Shown piece after piece: positions 15,001 through 28,608 of a stretch of DNA of 64,000 bases; position 1 is the stretch's first letter, and every line of letters starts with the position of its first letter. The notes below the pieces were generated by a model that worked only from the letters and a program-made list of their open reading frames with translations, did no database searches and was not told the origin of the DNA. Source of the stretch: Acanthaster planci (lineage: Eukaryota > Echinodermata > Asteroidea > Valvatida > Acanthasteridae); contig NW_019091364.1 of assembly GCF_001949145.1 (NCBI RefSeq), forward strand, positions 443,913-507,912, read 5' to 3'. A program made the translations under genes and the position numbers.

Positions 15001-17689
15001 AGTAAATGACTATGACAGCCCTGCACGATTTAAACCCGAACCAAATTAGATGATCAGTGGATAGACTTACATTGTCTCGCGATAAAAATAGTCCCTTTGG
15101 TTGCCATCCTCTTACTGGGCCTGCGGAGAAAGCCCGCTGGGAGTTTCCTTCTCATTGATTGGGCGGAGATTGGACGGTTCAGATGACAACAATGGGTGCT
15201 TTTGGTCAGATTCGGCTGTTTGTTTACGCAAGTTAATGTCTTTGACCTATTATTAGAACTTGGCTGACGTTACAGCAGGGAACTTCCAAGAAACGTTTTT
15301 GAAAAGGAACAAGAAAGATTTTGGCCATACTTGTGGAAAATAGCGGACGATCCGTTACATCTATTGCATGAACATTAGAGGGCGTGTTTTTATATACCAA
15401 CGACCGTTCCTTCTGGTGGGAAAACACCGCTTGCGCTCCCATATGTTCGTGCATGTTTGTCGCGCACGCATATCCTATTTCTGTTGAGATCACAGGTCTT
15501 CGCGTATGAACCATACGCCAAGTTGAAGTTTTCCCCGTTAGCCTGTATCCTTACATTTTATGGGATGCATAGGCGGGGCGAAGAGTTACAGCAATGTCAG
15601 AACGCGAACGGGTCGTTCACATGTAACAGCGCATGCTATAGAATATCTCCACCATGAAAGGTTCTGCGTGAAGTGTTTGTCTATTTCCCACTAACTGAAA
15701 CTGACAACCGTCATCAAGTTGTGTCATAACTGCAAAACACCAGACCTCCGTTACTCATCACGGTCATGTCTTCAACATTTCAAATTAAGGTATTACGCAT
15801 ATACCCTCCGTTACCCGCTTGTGCTTAATCTTAACCCAATAATGACTCCAATCGATCACAATTACATTTGAAAGGGGTGCGTTATCTACTGTGTCACTCG
15901 TAATCAGCTATTCTTCATACCAGAGTCCATCAGTACATTCTATTGGGCTGCAATTGTTCTGTTGATTGTACCCCTGTTTTTTGTCGAATTACACCGGACG
16001 GTACACATTAAATGGTCCGCCGATTTTGTTTGCCCGATGCACCTGAACACTTCAGAGACGACCCGAACACTATGGCGCCGGGAACGCCCATGTTTTACTC
16101 ATCAATTTGTCCAAATTGGATTGCGCCATCTTGGACCGGAAGTTAGAGGAGAGGGTTGACCCAGATATGACACGGTCACAGCCTCGTTCAAGGGGAAGAA
16201 GGGGGAAAAATGTGTCACAGTGTCAGACAAAAAGTCCAATAAGCAGTGAGGTTCTTAGAAATTAATTTCAGGCGTGAACACGATGACGAGCATATAGCGT
16301 CATCTGCGTGCATGAAGTTAAAAAAAAACACGAGTGTATCAGACGCTTAGTTGCAATTTAGTGAAAAAAGTCGCGATATTCAGAAGTATGGTCGTCAATT
16401 TTAGTGGAACAATTGACGTCAAATTTAGACAGCAGCCCGGAAGCTTATACAGGCTGTTACCTCTTACCCATTTGATTACAATTCATTAGCACAGGATGCA
16501 GAGTAACTTATAAGGGTCGTAACTTTAATTATTTTTAAAAGCAGCCCACAGGAAGTTTACATTTTAATCAAGAAATTTCAAAATTAAACAAGTATTGCTA
16601 GTATTAAATATCAGTAGGATTCAACAATTTGAAACCGGGTCTACAAAGGTTGGCAACCTCTATATCCTCATCCCCCTCCAAAAAAAACATCGTGCCTCAA
16701 GCGTCTAAGACTGAAACAAACGAGGCCATAGATGTGTCTGTTTTCAATGTCTGATTGCATGAGTTTGCTCAAATTTTCCTGAACTTTCTGCGTCCTCTAT
16801 AATTGTATCCGGGGACTCATCGGGGCATAATTTATGTGCAGGATTTAATTCCAGAGAACTCAAGTGCCGTGCAAAACATCCACGACGGGATCTTTCAGCC
16901 CTAAACATGCCCAGGGACTCGGCAATGGAAGCTAGAAGCGGGAATGGGGCACAAACATTGCCGCTAGGCTGAGGGGCCACAATCTGCAAACAAGCCGATG
17001 ATTTCTGGAAAGCACGGGCGGTGAATGTGCGTCTCTCCTGGGAGGGGACAGGGGGAGGTTTACCATTGGAAGTCAGGATATATCACTTAGTCAGTTGATT
17101 TTAAATTTTGTAGAGGTGTGTGGGAGAAACCAGCCGAAGTAGGTTGAATGTGCACAGCTAAAGTAGCTACAGACTATGACCAAAAAGGGATTCTACAAAA
17201 GTGACGGGTCTTCACAGAAGTGAGGTTACAGTGAAGTCCCTCGTGCAGATGTGACCATTGACAATGAGTTCTTTTGATAATGCAAGGGCGCCCCCGCTCA
17301 TTTAAGTTTTAAAACCGCCTCTTCTGCTGTCATCGTAAACTGTGTTTAACCAAAGTCTGCCGCACCACTGCTAGTGAAACTTGCAGCAGTTTCTTCGCTT
17401 GGCTTGTGTGTACACTCGAACGGATTTCTGTGATTTTGGTTTACAGTCTTGAAGGATTAGTGTATTCTAATCTAACTGTCTAAAATATTATTGGTTTCTA
17501 GTTGGCGCTGTCTGACGGTTATTAAAGATCAAGGAAAGGTACCCCTTTAAACTGTAACCATGTTAACGCTCCAGTCTATCCTCGTCTGCATGCACCCAAG
17601 CCGAGATGACATTGTATAGTGGCAAGCCTTTCGAGACCTGCAGGGCAGTTAACTCGTAGCCATACCAAGTCATTACCGAGTCGCAACAT
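15001..17689. other. Gene-free stretch
   Basis: No gene, repeat family or RNA recognised. Only short chance frames are present. Confidence 0.5.
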
Positions 17690-18060
17690 CTCGGTATCGA
17701 CTTCAAAGGGCCTCATTATCTCCGTCTAGATTGAGGTAAATGCCGGTCGCTGGTGCGGTCCTGGATCGATCGCATTTCATTGGGAATTAGCGCTCGTTTG
17801 CAGCCTGACCCATTTCCCCGGCTTGGCCCTAGCGGTGCGCTTGACGAGAGGTTCGCGGTACGGTATACGACCGGTCGGGGCCGACGAGACCTAGATTCCT
17901 CTGACCGCTGTGATGAGCCGCCGTATGTAGTCTCTCGCTCGAAGCGTCTCTCTTGCACCCCAAAACCGAACTCATATCTGAGTACATGTCACAAGTTGCT
18001 TGCTTGTAAAGGGGGGGGGGCACACCAAGTATGCCGAGGCGTAATATTTGACGGCAGATG
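17690..18060. promoter_or_regulatory. CpG-rich islet, possible unannotated exon or promoter
   Basis: A CpG-dense segment (for example gcggtacggtatacgaccgg near 17850) with open frames on both strands and a G10 tract at 18011-18020. It resembles an unmethylated-type islet against an AT-rich background. No known protein motif was seen in any frame. Confidence 0.2.
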
Positions 18061-21000
18061 AGCCTGCGATTGTCTCATTCGAGTATTTAATGTGGTGTTT
18101 TATGTGTGGAAATAGAAACTGCAGGCCTAGATCAACATAAATTGAAGCATTCTGTTTCCGACATTTAAATCTACGGGAAACAAATCGAATAACCTTGGTC
18201 AACATTGTTCTTTTCCAAAAGAGGATGGGTTGTATCAATTAGATTTCAGCTTACAATGCTACAAAGAAAGGAACTATGGATAACTGTCTTATTTTGAAAC
18301 TTTGAACTGACCCGATTGGTTTTATCGACCCACTTGTAACTCCAGATTCCTGACTTGTATTCCTTGAATGTTGAGATGATTCAACTAAACGTAAACCTGT
18401 TAGTTTAGGCGTTGGCACAGTGATTTCCTGATATACCTTGACGGTATACCTGCCTGTGAATTAAATCAGCGCACACAGCTACATGTTTATAGCCCCGCAG
18501 TACTTCAAGTGACTGTGCCAGAGATTTGTTCTGTGATGACTTGACCTTTCAACTTTGGTGATCAGTCAGCATGCCGAACGAGTGACGCCATCTCACCTTC
18601 GCTGCGGTTTGTTTGTTTGTGCTTTCTCGTAAGTCAATACGCTGTGTGTTGGCTTGTCATTCCTCTTCTAGACAGGGGAACCAAATACATCTCTCGACCA
18701 ACGAGAGACATTTCCTCGCCGATGTGAAGCTAGATCCATGCGATGAAATAATGGCAACGTTTTCTGCCTGGGTCTCGGAACACAATCGGCGGTCTCGTCA
18801 GAACATTCCGGTTGACTTTTGACATGCATGGAGGAGTTAATTGATCAGAGTGGTTTCGAAATGGTCTTTTGGTTCATATCCCATCGATCATGAAGCTGTA
18901 AGGTTTTAATGTTCGGACGTGAAGGGAGATAAAGGACGATAGACAATTACAATTTACAAATCAAAACAAAAATGTTTTGTTGTTATTCTTGGATTCTTAA
19001 AATGGGGATACAATGTTTTTTGTAGGTACAAAACTTTCTTCAATTAGTGTATGAAAATTAGTTGGAATCCCTATTAGGTTAAATGCATTGAACAGTGCAC
19101 TTTTTTAAACCTTTGAAATTGTCCATGCTTTAATTCCTGGACAATTGAGGGCGCTGTCGCTGTGATGTCATCCAGGGAAGACATGGTTCAATGCAAAGTT
19201 TTACTATTCAAATTGTAAACCAAAAATTTACTCACTGAAAACAGTCCTGGGGAGGGATGATTGCTTGCCTCCTGTAAATAAAATTATGCAAGCAAATTTC
19301 TTTAACCAGTGTACCACTGTAGTTTTCTTCCTGGGATGACATCACAGTTTTGTTTATGAATATGATAATCTCTGTCTAAAAAACGTGGCAAAAACTCATT
19401 GAAATAGTAAAACAAAAATTGGAAATGAGGTTTAGTGAGACTACTAAGTACAATGTGGAGTTATGTATTAAGCTATGTCTTTGCAGCTATCCTAAGCCCG
19501 GCTTACTCTGACTGGTATCAATCGAATTAGTTCAACAGTTATCAAGTGTTATAACTTTCGTTTTTGCCTGTAAATTATAATGGATGTTAAGAGTGTTCAT
19601 CGATAATCGACAAGTTTAACATTTCAAGAGCAATCCTCAACATTAATTTCCCAACAACTCCTTTGTTGTATGGTAACTCGCAGTTTAGTTTTGTCGATCG
19701 TAAGGCCAAAGCCCAAGGGGTCGTTATCCGGTGCCTTTGGCGTTATTCACGATTACGAATGTAGATAGTCGTAATGAGCATCCCGCCGAGAAAATGTTTG
19801 TCTGAGCAGTTGCTAGCACTCCAGGCATGTCGTGATGTAGACGGAGTCATAGCGTGGAAAGACAGTGCTCAGTTTACTCCGTGATAAAATTTGTGCTTGT
19901 TTAAAAACGCATGCGCACTTATTCATTTGGAAAAGGCTCTCCTGTTTGCGCACACTCACTATGTACTTTTTCCTTCAACGTCCTTCGAACTTTGCTGTAT
20001 GTCAGATACACGTGTGAGAATTTCTGTATGAAGGAAGAACTTGGCAACTTCAGTTTCGATTTACCAGCTCCATAATTCAGGAATTACTGGTTTTTCTGTA
20101 TTAGCCTTTGACACCTGTCACATTACCGAGTATACTCGAGAAAATTTCAGCCAATCGAATGTTCGAAAGTTATCGCTACAGTAATCGCAAGACTTTCATG
20201 TTATTTCGTCTCTTTGAAAACCATGATACTGGTCTTGAGAGGAGGGAGAAGTAGGGACATAAATTTAAATTTGTTTTTCATCATGTGGCATGTCACTGTG
20301 TGTGTTCTTCAGTAACATGATTTACGTGCAACATTAAAAGCCCCGCTTGCTGTCGAACAAAGTGTCCCGTCTGAACAGCAGCGGCGTACCCTGAGCTGGT
20401 TTGCCGATATTTCTCGAATTATTTAAGAATTCCCGGCGGTGGTGAGCAATTTATCTCTTCCTCTTGGATATTAGCCGCTATATCCCCCTTCGAATAGGGC
20501 CACAATCGGGGGCAAACGTCCACTTGGGGTACAAGTCAGCGTACTTTCCCTTCCGACGAGCAAGCCCTCGAAATTTATTGCCCTGCAAAAGAAAACCCTG
20601 CTTTTATTTGCAATAACCGCTGCGCATTATCAGAGGTCAAAGGGTAATTGAGTTTCTTCTGCCGATTTACAACCTAATTAGCCATTGGTTCAGCCATCAA
20701 TCAACTACCACGTGAATAGCCCATGGACCAATCACGTGTCGCGTCGTTTGCATTTCAATTTGTGTCGAAGGGCGGCTCTGTTGATTTGCTCTGCAAAAAT
20801 AAACAATGAAAGTAATATCACTGACCATTATTCATTACAATTTTTAATGACATTTTTGACAAAGACCCCAAATAAAATGCCTTTGCCAACAGTGTCGTTT
20901 TATTGCAAGGCAAACGGTTATTAAATCTCCAAAAAAGTAGATGCTCAGCTCACATGCGGCTGCTTGAAACTGTATTTCATACACGTCTGGCTATTGTCAA

Positions 21001-22073
21001 GTCTCTGTCCTAAATTCAAAGTCTCGATTCGGTCGTAAATTATGCAACAGGTTTTTTGAAAAAAAAAAGCTTAATCCTGTTATTAAACGAAGGCACGGGT
21101 TATGAGTTGAGACTGTCCGTGAAATTTCCTCTTGCCTGATTTATATATTTCATCTGGAAATGCCCTGATTTATTCTAATCCCTGGGATTTAACAGTGAAT
21201 CCTGCCCTTTACCTAAGGAATAATTGTAATTACTTATTGGAGAAGAGGGACAAAAAGGGATATATAGGGCGGTAAAGGGGTCTGACCGTCCAACCTACCC
21301 TCCCCCATATTCCAATCTTGTCAATATTAAGCCTGGTCGTGAATGACGCAGGAAAATATTCTGTGGAGACCTGCATGACTGGACACGTTCTTTTTTGGTC
21401 TGCATTTCAGGACTCAGCTGTTTTTTTATGAGTATTACCCATCCTGACCCACCAAACCAAAAAGAGAAAGGAGCAACCTGTCATAGCCCAAGAGGGAAGA
21501 AAACTACACCTAGCAATAAACAGTAATATGCACGGCAGAGTGGAACCTACTGTATATCATACAACATGCCCTTTTGTTACACCACGGTCATAGATAGTGA
21601 ATTTTTGTTGGTGTTCTGTTGATCACGTGATATGCTACAAGCGCGCATGTATCGTTTCCCCGTCGAGCGCACTGGCAATGTTCAGGCTGCATTCGAATCA
21701 GTTGTCTAGCGCTAGATGTGGGTCTTCGTTCCATTGGAAATGTGTGGAGACGCGTAGACAATAGACCTAGTCGTAGTTCTGGAAGCCCGTTTCGGACACC
21801 ACCTTAGTTGTAGGACCACCACAGAAATGGTGGACAACAGTGATCTTTCTCATGTGTCGTGTCTACTGCATTATAATTGTGTAATCTTGGGTACGAGGGT
21901 GGATGTCCGTGGTAGTACGACGCGCCAATTATTGTAGGAGATGTGCACTGTGTGGGGGACATTGAAGCACTGTGTCTATTCGCATGTGCCACTCTCTTTA
22001 CTCTGCGTCTGACCATGAAGGAGACCTGTGGGTTATTAAATTTTTGTTCGTGCACGCATCTATGCTTGTAGAG
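18061..22073. other. Gene-free stretch
   Basis: No gene recognised. Two CACGTG E-boxes lie close together near 20708-20738; the second sits directly beside a CCAAT box (gaccaatcacgtg). A CTCF-core-like motif is at 19141-19156. Confidence 0.45.
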
Positions 22074-22200
22074 GGGAGCGGGTTAGCGTAGCGGTGTTTT
22101 CCTCGCTTTGCGCCAATGAGGCCCGTGTTCGAGTCCAGTTTTAGAGGCAGGGGGAAACCGGAGTGCCCGGAGAAAACCTGCGAGAGCGAGTATGGGCTGG
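22074..22200 (+). mobile_element. tRNA-headed SINE with a conserved-type core
   Basis: Pol III promoter boxes are visible: an A-box-like tagcgtagcgg at 22084-22094 and a B-box-like gtgttcgagtcc at 22125-22136, spaced as in a tRNA head. About 20 bp downstream lies gaaaccggagtgcccggaga (from about 22154), followed by aaacctgcgagagcgag. That stretch resembles central domains shared among metazoan SINE superfamilies (from memory, not checked). The tRNA arms do not fold cleanly, so this is not a functional tRNA. The 3' end is uncertain and may extend beyond 22260. Confidence 0.65.
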
Positions 22201-25200
22201 AAACCAAATGCACTTAAAGCATAGGTTCTGTACATCCTATGGGGCAAATGGCACCCTTGACTTCACCTCGAGTGCCGTTTGCCGTATTGACTGGCACACA
22301 CACCCGCCCAAATATACCGTATGTACGTACCGACGATCAGAAACCCTCTCAAAATCCCAGACACCTCAAAAAGTTCCCGTTTCTCTACTTCCAGAGTAAG
22401 TGAGGCTGAGCTCGATGTAAAACAAACAACCCTGTTCAACAGAAGCAAAAAAATGATTCAAGGGAGATTCCTTTAGTTCGGATAGTATTCATTTTCAAGA
22501 GACTAACTTAATGTGTTTCATTTTCTTTGTTTGCACAGATAAAACATAACGGGGAGAATATTTGAATTCTTTGGACCCGCCAACAGACGACGGAAGATGA
22601 AGAGGCTGAGAGTTCATTTTTCCATCGTCTTTGGAGATTGGCAGCTGTACGGGATATTAAAGCAGTGTGTTACGAGGGATGAATTTTTATGTGTGACATA
22701 CAGCTAAGGCAAGGACCATGGAGGGACTTCAAAACGTTGCAGGAGAGATTTCCCATCAGCGAAAAACATGTCCAAAACGGTACATTCTTGAACTTTTCAA
22801 GTCGGCAAAACTCATCTTTGCATTTTGCAACATGGCATTATTGTGGTGTCCACAAAAACTGAAGGATTACCCTGTGCTAGAGGATTATTTGCAAATAATG
22901 ACCCAAGTCGGAATTCGTCCAACGTGCAACTTGGTCCGCGTCCGGAAACAGGTTTGAAAGATGCACCAACTGGATTTCTGTCACTTTGCTGCAAACTGGA
23001 TTCGCACTTACCCTCTGCACTTGTGCAACGGCGACGCGTGATTGAGATTAGTTGAAGGTTTCTGACTGTACTTACCGCCTGGCCTTCGCAGTCTACTGGC
23101 CCATCTCAGCTTAAGACTGACTATGCAAAATGTGAAATCTGACTTGTTTTCCCCTGAAGTGTTTTCTTACGGACTTGTACATTGTACGTTCAGCAATAAT
23201 TTATCAAAAACAGTTTAAGAATATTTGAAGGAAAGTTTTTCAACGGATGGCATGTCTACTGCAATTTTGCTTGCCATGCAATAAGCATTTCGAAGCTGCT
23301 TGTATGCTGTTTAAAATTTCACCGTGCTGTAGTTAAAACATAAGAATGTACCGTTTCTAATTTAAAAAGAATCGAGTATATCTCGATGTTTTAAGTTGCG
23401 ATTCTTTTTGGTTTTAAGTTCGGGTTTTCTTTTATCTACATTTCATTAGAGTAGACAAAGGTGTTATTTCTTTTTCATGTGATTTTTGGTATCAATTACT
23501 GAAGCAGTAATCATTGCTTTTATCGATGTCCAGAATAGAGCCCCACAATCGAGCAAACAGACAGAACACTGCGTTCATCCCAAGGGTCACCAAACCTTCC
23601 ACGAGTTCCCAAATTTGTTCTAGGGAACCGTTGCCACCTTGAGATCGACATTTTTCAAAGTCCGTGTAAGAATGAAGTAAAGGCACGAAAAGTGTACACG
23701 TAGATGCTTTATAGGGCTTTTTTAATCAAAAACATCGGTCTTTACTGACAATTACAGCTGAAGCTAGATGGCGAAGATTAAATTGTAGTTTGTAGATTAG
23801 AGTATAAGGCGGTGTTTCGAAATGTTGCAAAATTCTTATCTCGTTGAGATGAACTTGTTTCATAGAACACAACGTACTTGTTTGTTAAGCTGTGTCGTAG
23901 GGAGAGACACCTTATATACCTAGGTGTTCAAGAGAGAAAATATAAATTAAATACTTCTCCAACCCCCCCCCCCAAAAAAAGGTTAATTTTTGGCGAGTCA
24001 TTTGAGAAACTAGCGTGTTTGGAATCTGACTTGGGAAAAAGCCTTTCTCCTCCAAAGTGGCCCTGAATAGGGGAAATGTACCCACAGTCTTGTCTAATTC
24101 GCACTCGGACACCATTTCTGAATCAAGAAATTGAATCATCAAAGGCTTTGTCAGAATAACTTGGCTGGGCTTAACAGAAATATGGGAAGTGGTTGTAGCC
24201 GCTAATCAGGAGCCTCATAGGCACACGCGTTATTGCTAGCCGCAGGAAGTAATTCAGATTCGGCTTGGTAATCCAATCCATCGACCCATCCTATGATAGG
24301 CACCTTCTACGGTTTAAACAAGCTGTATACAAGTTTCCGTTTCTGCTCTGAACTTATCTGATACGTCACTACGCGCGCATGGGTAATGACGTCACTACGC
24401 GCATGGGTAATGCGCACACAGCTAAAGCCAGATTTGCTTGCCTTTCATCTTTCTTGAACCAGACATTCAGTTTTATGAAGCTGTAAGCAGAAAATAGTCG
24501 AAATTACAAGTGACTATTATTCTGAAACACACTTTCTGTTTCCTGTTCTAAGTAAAATTGGATATTGCTGGTTTACTTTCTGTAATAAGTAGATAGTTCA
24601 TCTTGATGATTTCAAGGGATATGTAGATGCTGAGTAATGGAAACTTCTTTGTTATCGGACTGATATTGAAATCAGAACTGTTAACGCTAATGTCCTCTTT
24701 GTATGTGTGTAATTAACGATTTCAAGTGCACATAATTTTGTACAAAAAGTGCCTAGTTTTGTGATTGTATGTTGTATTTATTTTATAGCTCTCAAATCGC
24801 AAAGAACGTTCAATACAAGCCAGTCCAATTTTATAGAAATTCACGTACTTCAATTACCTTTTTATTCATACATTATGCAAATAGTATGCAAATTGCATGC
24901 ATGTTACGTTGTTTCCAAGTCTAAGTAGTGGCGAGCCTTATATTTCTTGTGCCAGGTTGGACCCTGTTTTCAAGCCTGACACTCCTTTAACCTTACTTGT
25001 GATTAAGGCTTGCACTTTTTTTGTAAATAAAGTGATTTTAGAAATATTAACTCTCAAAATGTGTTGTCGTATTATTTGAGTTAAGGCCTCTCCTTGCATT
25101 TTCCTTCCTTAAATATAACAATAAAACTTCATTGTTGAAATTTAAAACTAAAGTTTATTTTTAGTATGTAACTCTGCAGTGAACAGTACCGGCAAAGAGT

Positions 25201-26735
25201 GTCAGTTGTTGACAAGGACAATTGATTTCATGTAATTGTACAAGTTGTACTGAGTTAAACTCAATGTCAGCCGGGTATCGATTATTCATACGTGTTAATT
25301 TGAAATCAGCTTTGCTGCTGTCCTCTTTAGTGCTATACAGAGAGCTATTCTGGGTGGTAGAGTAAGCAGATTGATGTATACTTCCCAAGAGAGATCTGCA
25401 GAAACTTTGCTGTGAAGCTCGTCATCACATGACCTCGTAGACGAGGACCAGTGAGTTTTTATTCACACGAGTACACCCCCAGTACTCGACGGACTTTTCG
25501 AATCCATCATTATTTTCTTCAACTCATCACAGTTGACGATTCAGATGCAACGCGAATCGAACTCGGAACTCAAACCAGATGCCTCTTGCAATTTCCCGCT
25601 GAACCAGGTCCCCGCTCTGGAGGATGCGTTTTGACAACATGACGACAACATGACAGTCTCACTTTCCCCACGAGGTGCATGCACAGGCAACGAATAACAC
25701 CTTTCCCCCAGGCTGGCCCCGTGAATCTCCGGTGGGACCGGCTAAGCTGATACCCTTTGGATACAATTACTCGATGGCAAACACGAAATCCTGTACATCG
25801 CTTTTTGCACTGGTCTAATTTTCAGGTGCCAGAACAACTTCTTTTTGGCTATTTGACATTGACTAAGCATGTTCCTTCTGTGACTGTGAGCTTGATTTCG
25901 GGCCCATAAATGGATGCACTCAGCATAAGTAGCGACAGGCACCTCGCGAGAATGCATGCGAGAACGTGTAGTCACCCGAACTTAGTCCAGACTAAACTGT
26001 GCCCTCTAGAGGCCAAAATGCGCACGTGGAGACCCGGGCATGATATTAAATCAAGATCACGATAACGTTCTCAACTGAAAGGCGTTAAAAAAAACAGCAG
26101 ATACAGAAAGTTTGAGGTGATTATAAACTTTAATTTCCTGTCTTATTATAGGAAAAGTGGCACACGATCTTTGGGATCTAACAAAGAAAAACATAACAGT
26201 TTTCGAAAGGAGGGGGCAAAATTACCGCCCTCCACGTAAAACAAACGTCCCCCACTCTGTGACGTAAAGCATCAACAGTTTACCATTATTACCTCACTCG
26301 AAATAATATTATTCAGAGTGCATTTTTAATTTAAGCCTGACCTTCTGATCCACGTACTAAATTAGACATGACGGCTTAGTCTATATGGCATAACTTGCTG
26401 TGCACCTGTCAACGGATAAATCAAATCACACTTCAACAATGAGGACTTGGTCTTCATCGCTTTGGTATCGGCCTAATTATTAAGTGTTCACAACGGCACT
26501 ACTTTATGAACAAAGTGTCATCATAACCTGAGTGATATATAGTCGGCAGTCGACTGGGTCTCGTTCATATTCCTCTAAAGTAAGAATCAACGACGGCCCA
26601 GTGGACTTGGATGCTATTCTCTCCATGCGCAAAATACTCGCTCCTAGTGCTTATGTAGAGTATTGTTCTGTAGTTATTTTAATCCTGTTAATATCAGTTC
26701 GCATGCGTGTTTAAAACAGACTAATCCTGTATTAT
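22201..26735. other. Gene-free stretch
   Basis: No coding exon recognised. Contains a C11 tract followed by A7 at 23963-23980 and the short tandem repeat listed at 24364-24412. Confidence 0.45.
24364..24412. repeat. Two-copy tandem repeat carrying a full CRE
   Basis: Two copies of cgtcactacgcgc(gc)atgggtaatg lie head to tail; they differ by one GC dinucleotide and the junction. The junction forms a perfect CRE palindrome TGACGTCA at 24387-24394. Binding by CREB/ATF is inferred from the motif only. Confidence 0.6.
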
Positions 26736-26861
26736 GGCTAATCACGATGCGTGAAATCTGTCAACCAAATGCGCGTTTGAAAAGGGTCGACAGATTTCGC
26801 GCGTGGTGATTGGTCAACGCGGTGCAAACTCTTGGAGGCGCACTATTGTAAATCGCCCGTA
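26736..26861. mobile_element. Hairpin MITE, family A, copy 2 (5' truncated)
   Basis: Matches the right arm and centre of the elements at 3185-3358 and 60493-60650: gcgtttgaaaagggtcgaca, then ggtcaacgcg, tggaggcgcactattgt and the terminal cgcccgt. The left arm begins only at ggctaatcac, so roughly the first 45 bp of the hairpin are missing. Confidence 0.65.
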
Positions 26862-26921
26862 TGAGACATATCTCCCCTATAGTATAGTAATGTAATTTGA
26901 CCACCAGAATTAAAAGCCATT

Positions 26922-27059
26922 ACTGCGGTGGCACAACGCTCGTGGACAGGTGGTACGCGCGCGTTACATGCCTTTTCGACCAACAGGGTGTTGTGATTTG
27001 CCAAATGCACGCGCGCGTCAAGCTGAGGAATGTGCGTTTGAGTGCGGTGCCACCGCAGT
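26922..27059. mobile_element. Short hairpin element, a second MITE type
   Basis: A 138-bp element with terminal inverted repeats: actgcggtggcac at the left and gtgccaccgcagt at the right, a perfect 13-bp match. The interior contains inverted gcgcgcgt tracts. It lies only 60 bp from a family A element, which may indicate a preferred insertion region. No coding capacity. Confidence 0.65.
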
Positions 27060-28362
27060 TGTGGCGTCTAATTGGATTAGTCTATAGTTAAAAACTTTTG
27101 AATTGGCAATTATCAGGGAGTTGGAATGATCTAATGTGGAGAAAAGTTAAGGTACAAAGGCAACAGAAAAGCTCGCCCAGTGCCCAAACAAGTGCAAATC
27201 CTCAGGCTAGGTCTATCAACTACTTTGTGTTGAACAGTTTACAAACTGGTAACAGAGTTCCTTTGCAATTGGTTTTCACGGCAAAGCCAGAAACAAATAG
27301 CAGGACATGGCAAATATTTTTACCTGGGTATTCTTAGGCCTCACGAGTTATGTTTATGAAAAGCTTCGATGAAACTCTTGAAGATCGTCTTCGAAACCAA
27401 GGTTTTGATTTCAGAAAATGTGATCGGCGCTGCATGACCGTAATGTGGGATGGTAGTGTAACATCATGCACCTTGAAAACCACCAAAATCAAGAGCTAGG
27501 GTCCTTCATCTTGATGACGCCCCTTTGTAATGTGAGCTTGAATATCAAGACTGTCAAGCCAGGCACCAACCTTGATTGCTTTGTCACACCTTCCTGCTAC
27601 ACGGGGAAACCTTTGCCCCGTGTGTTGTAATAGTGACGAGAGGTAATGACAATAGCATACGGCCAATGACAAACCCATACAGACTGGGTGAAGTTGAACA
27701 ATCCTCAGATCTTCCCCAAAATCCTAAGTGATTGCCAGTGTACCTGGCATATTGTGCTGAAATAAGAAGTAAATTTTAGTGGAGGGTTGAAAACGAGGGG
27801 GAAACGGGGTCGGTTCCAGTTGAGCCCAGCAAATTATGAGTGACAAGTCCTGAAAAATATGCGAGGGAATGTTTCCGCCATTATCATCAATATTTGACAG
27901 GATAATGACTCCTCTGTGATTCAAGGTGAAGCGTCTGTAAGGGGACCATTAATGGACAAAATAACCTTGAATACCCACAATAGGCCAGTAAGTCGATCGG
28001 CAGATCCCGGCTTACTTCCGATTTGTAGTACCAATTGGGAGACCTGGTGTGCCACAGTCAACCCTTGTCCACGCGTGGATGAGTTGATACCAGACTTTGT
28101 GTGACCCCATTCAGGTGCACGGATAACACAGTCAAGGCGAGATTGAAGGATGTTCAACATTTTAAGTTTAATAGTTTAAGTGGAGGACGATACTTTAGAA
28201 AATTCAGTTCCAAAATGTAGGATATAGATATATAACTAGCTCGGAGGAAGGCCTTACAAGTAGACTCGGAGGATATCGTACTCCAATAGATACTGGAAGA
28301 TCCACATCATTTAAAACCTCTGAAAGGGTTCAAACCAGGTCACACTGAAGTCATCAGTCGCA
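27060..28362. other. Gene-free stretch
   Basis: No recognised gene. Short open frames only. Confidence 0.45.
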
Positions 28363-28601
28363 GGCGGATCCAGGGCACCCCCCCCCCAACAAAAAGAGGC
28401 AACAGTGTGTTTTAATAAATAAAAATAAAAGAAAGACGGGTTTTTGGTCTGCTTCATTTCCCCCTTCCAAAAGTGAGTAAAAAGCCCACAAATGTAGCCC
28501 CACCCATCGAAAAGGCCATAAAAGGTACGCGAAAAAATTCAAAGTTAGGCCTATGCCCATCCCATAAAGAACACCCCCCAACAAATGGTTCTGGATCCGC
28601 C
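28363..28601. mobile_element. MITE-like element with ggcggatccag terminal repeats and poly-C tracts
   Basis: An 11-bp perfect terminal inverted repeat: ggcggatccag at 28363-28373 and ctggatccgcc at 28591-28601. Just inside each end is a C-rich run (C10 at 28378-28387, then accccccaac near 28573). The interior is AT-rich and non-coding. The architecture closely parallels the element at 57055-57306. Confidence 0.65.
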
Positions 28602-28608
28602 CTTGATG

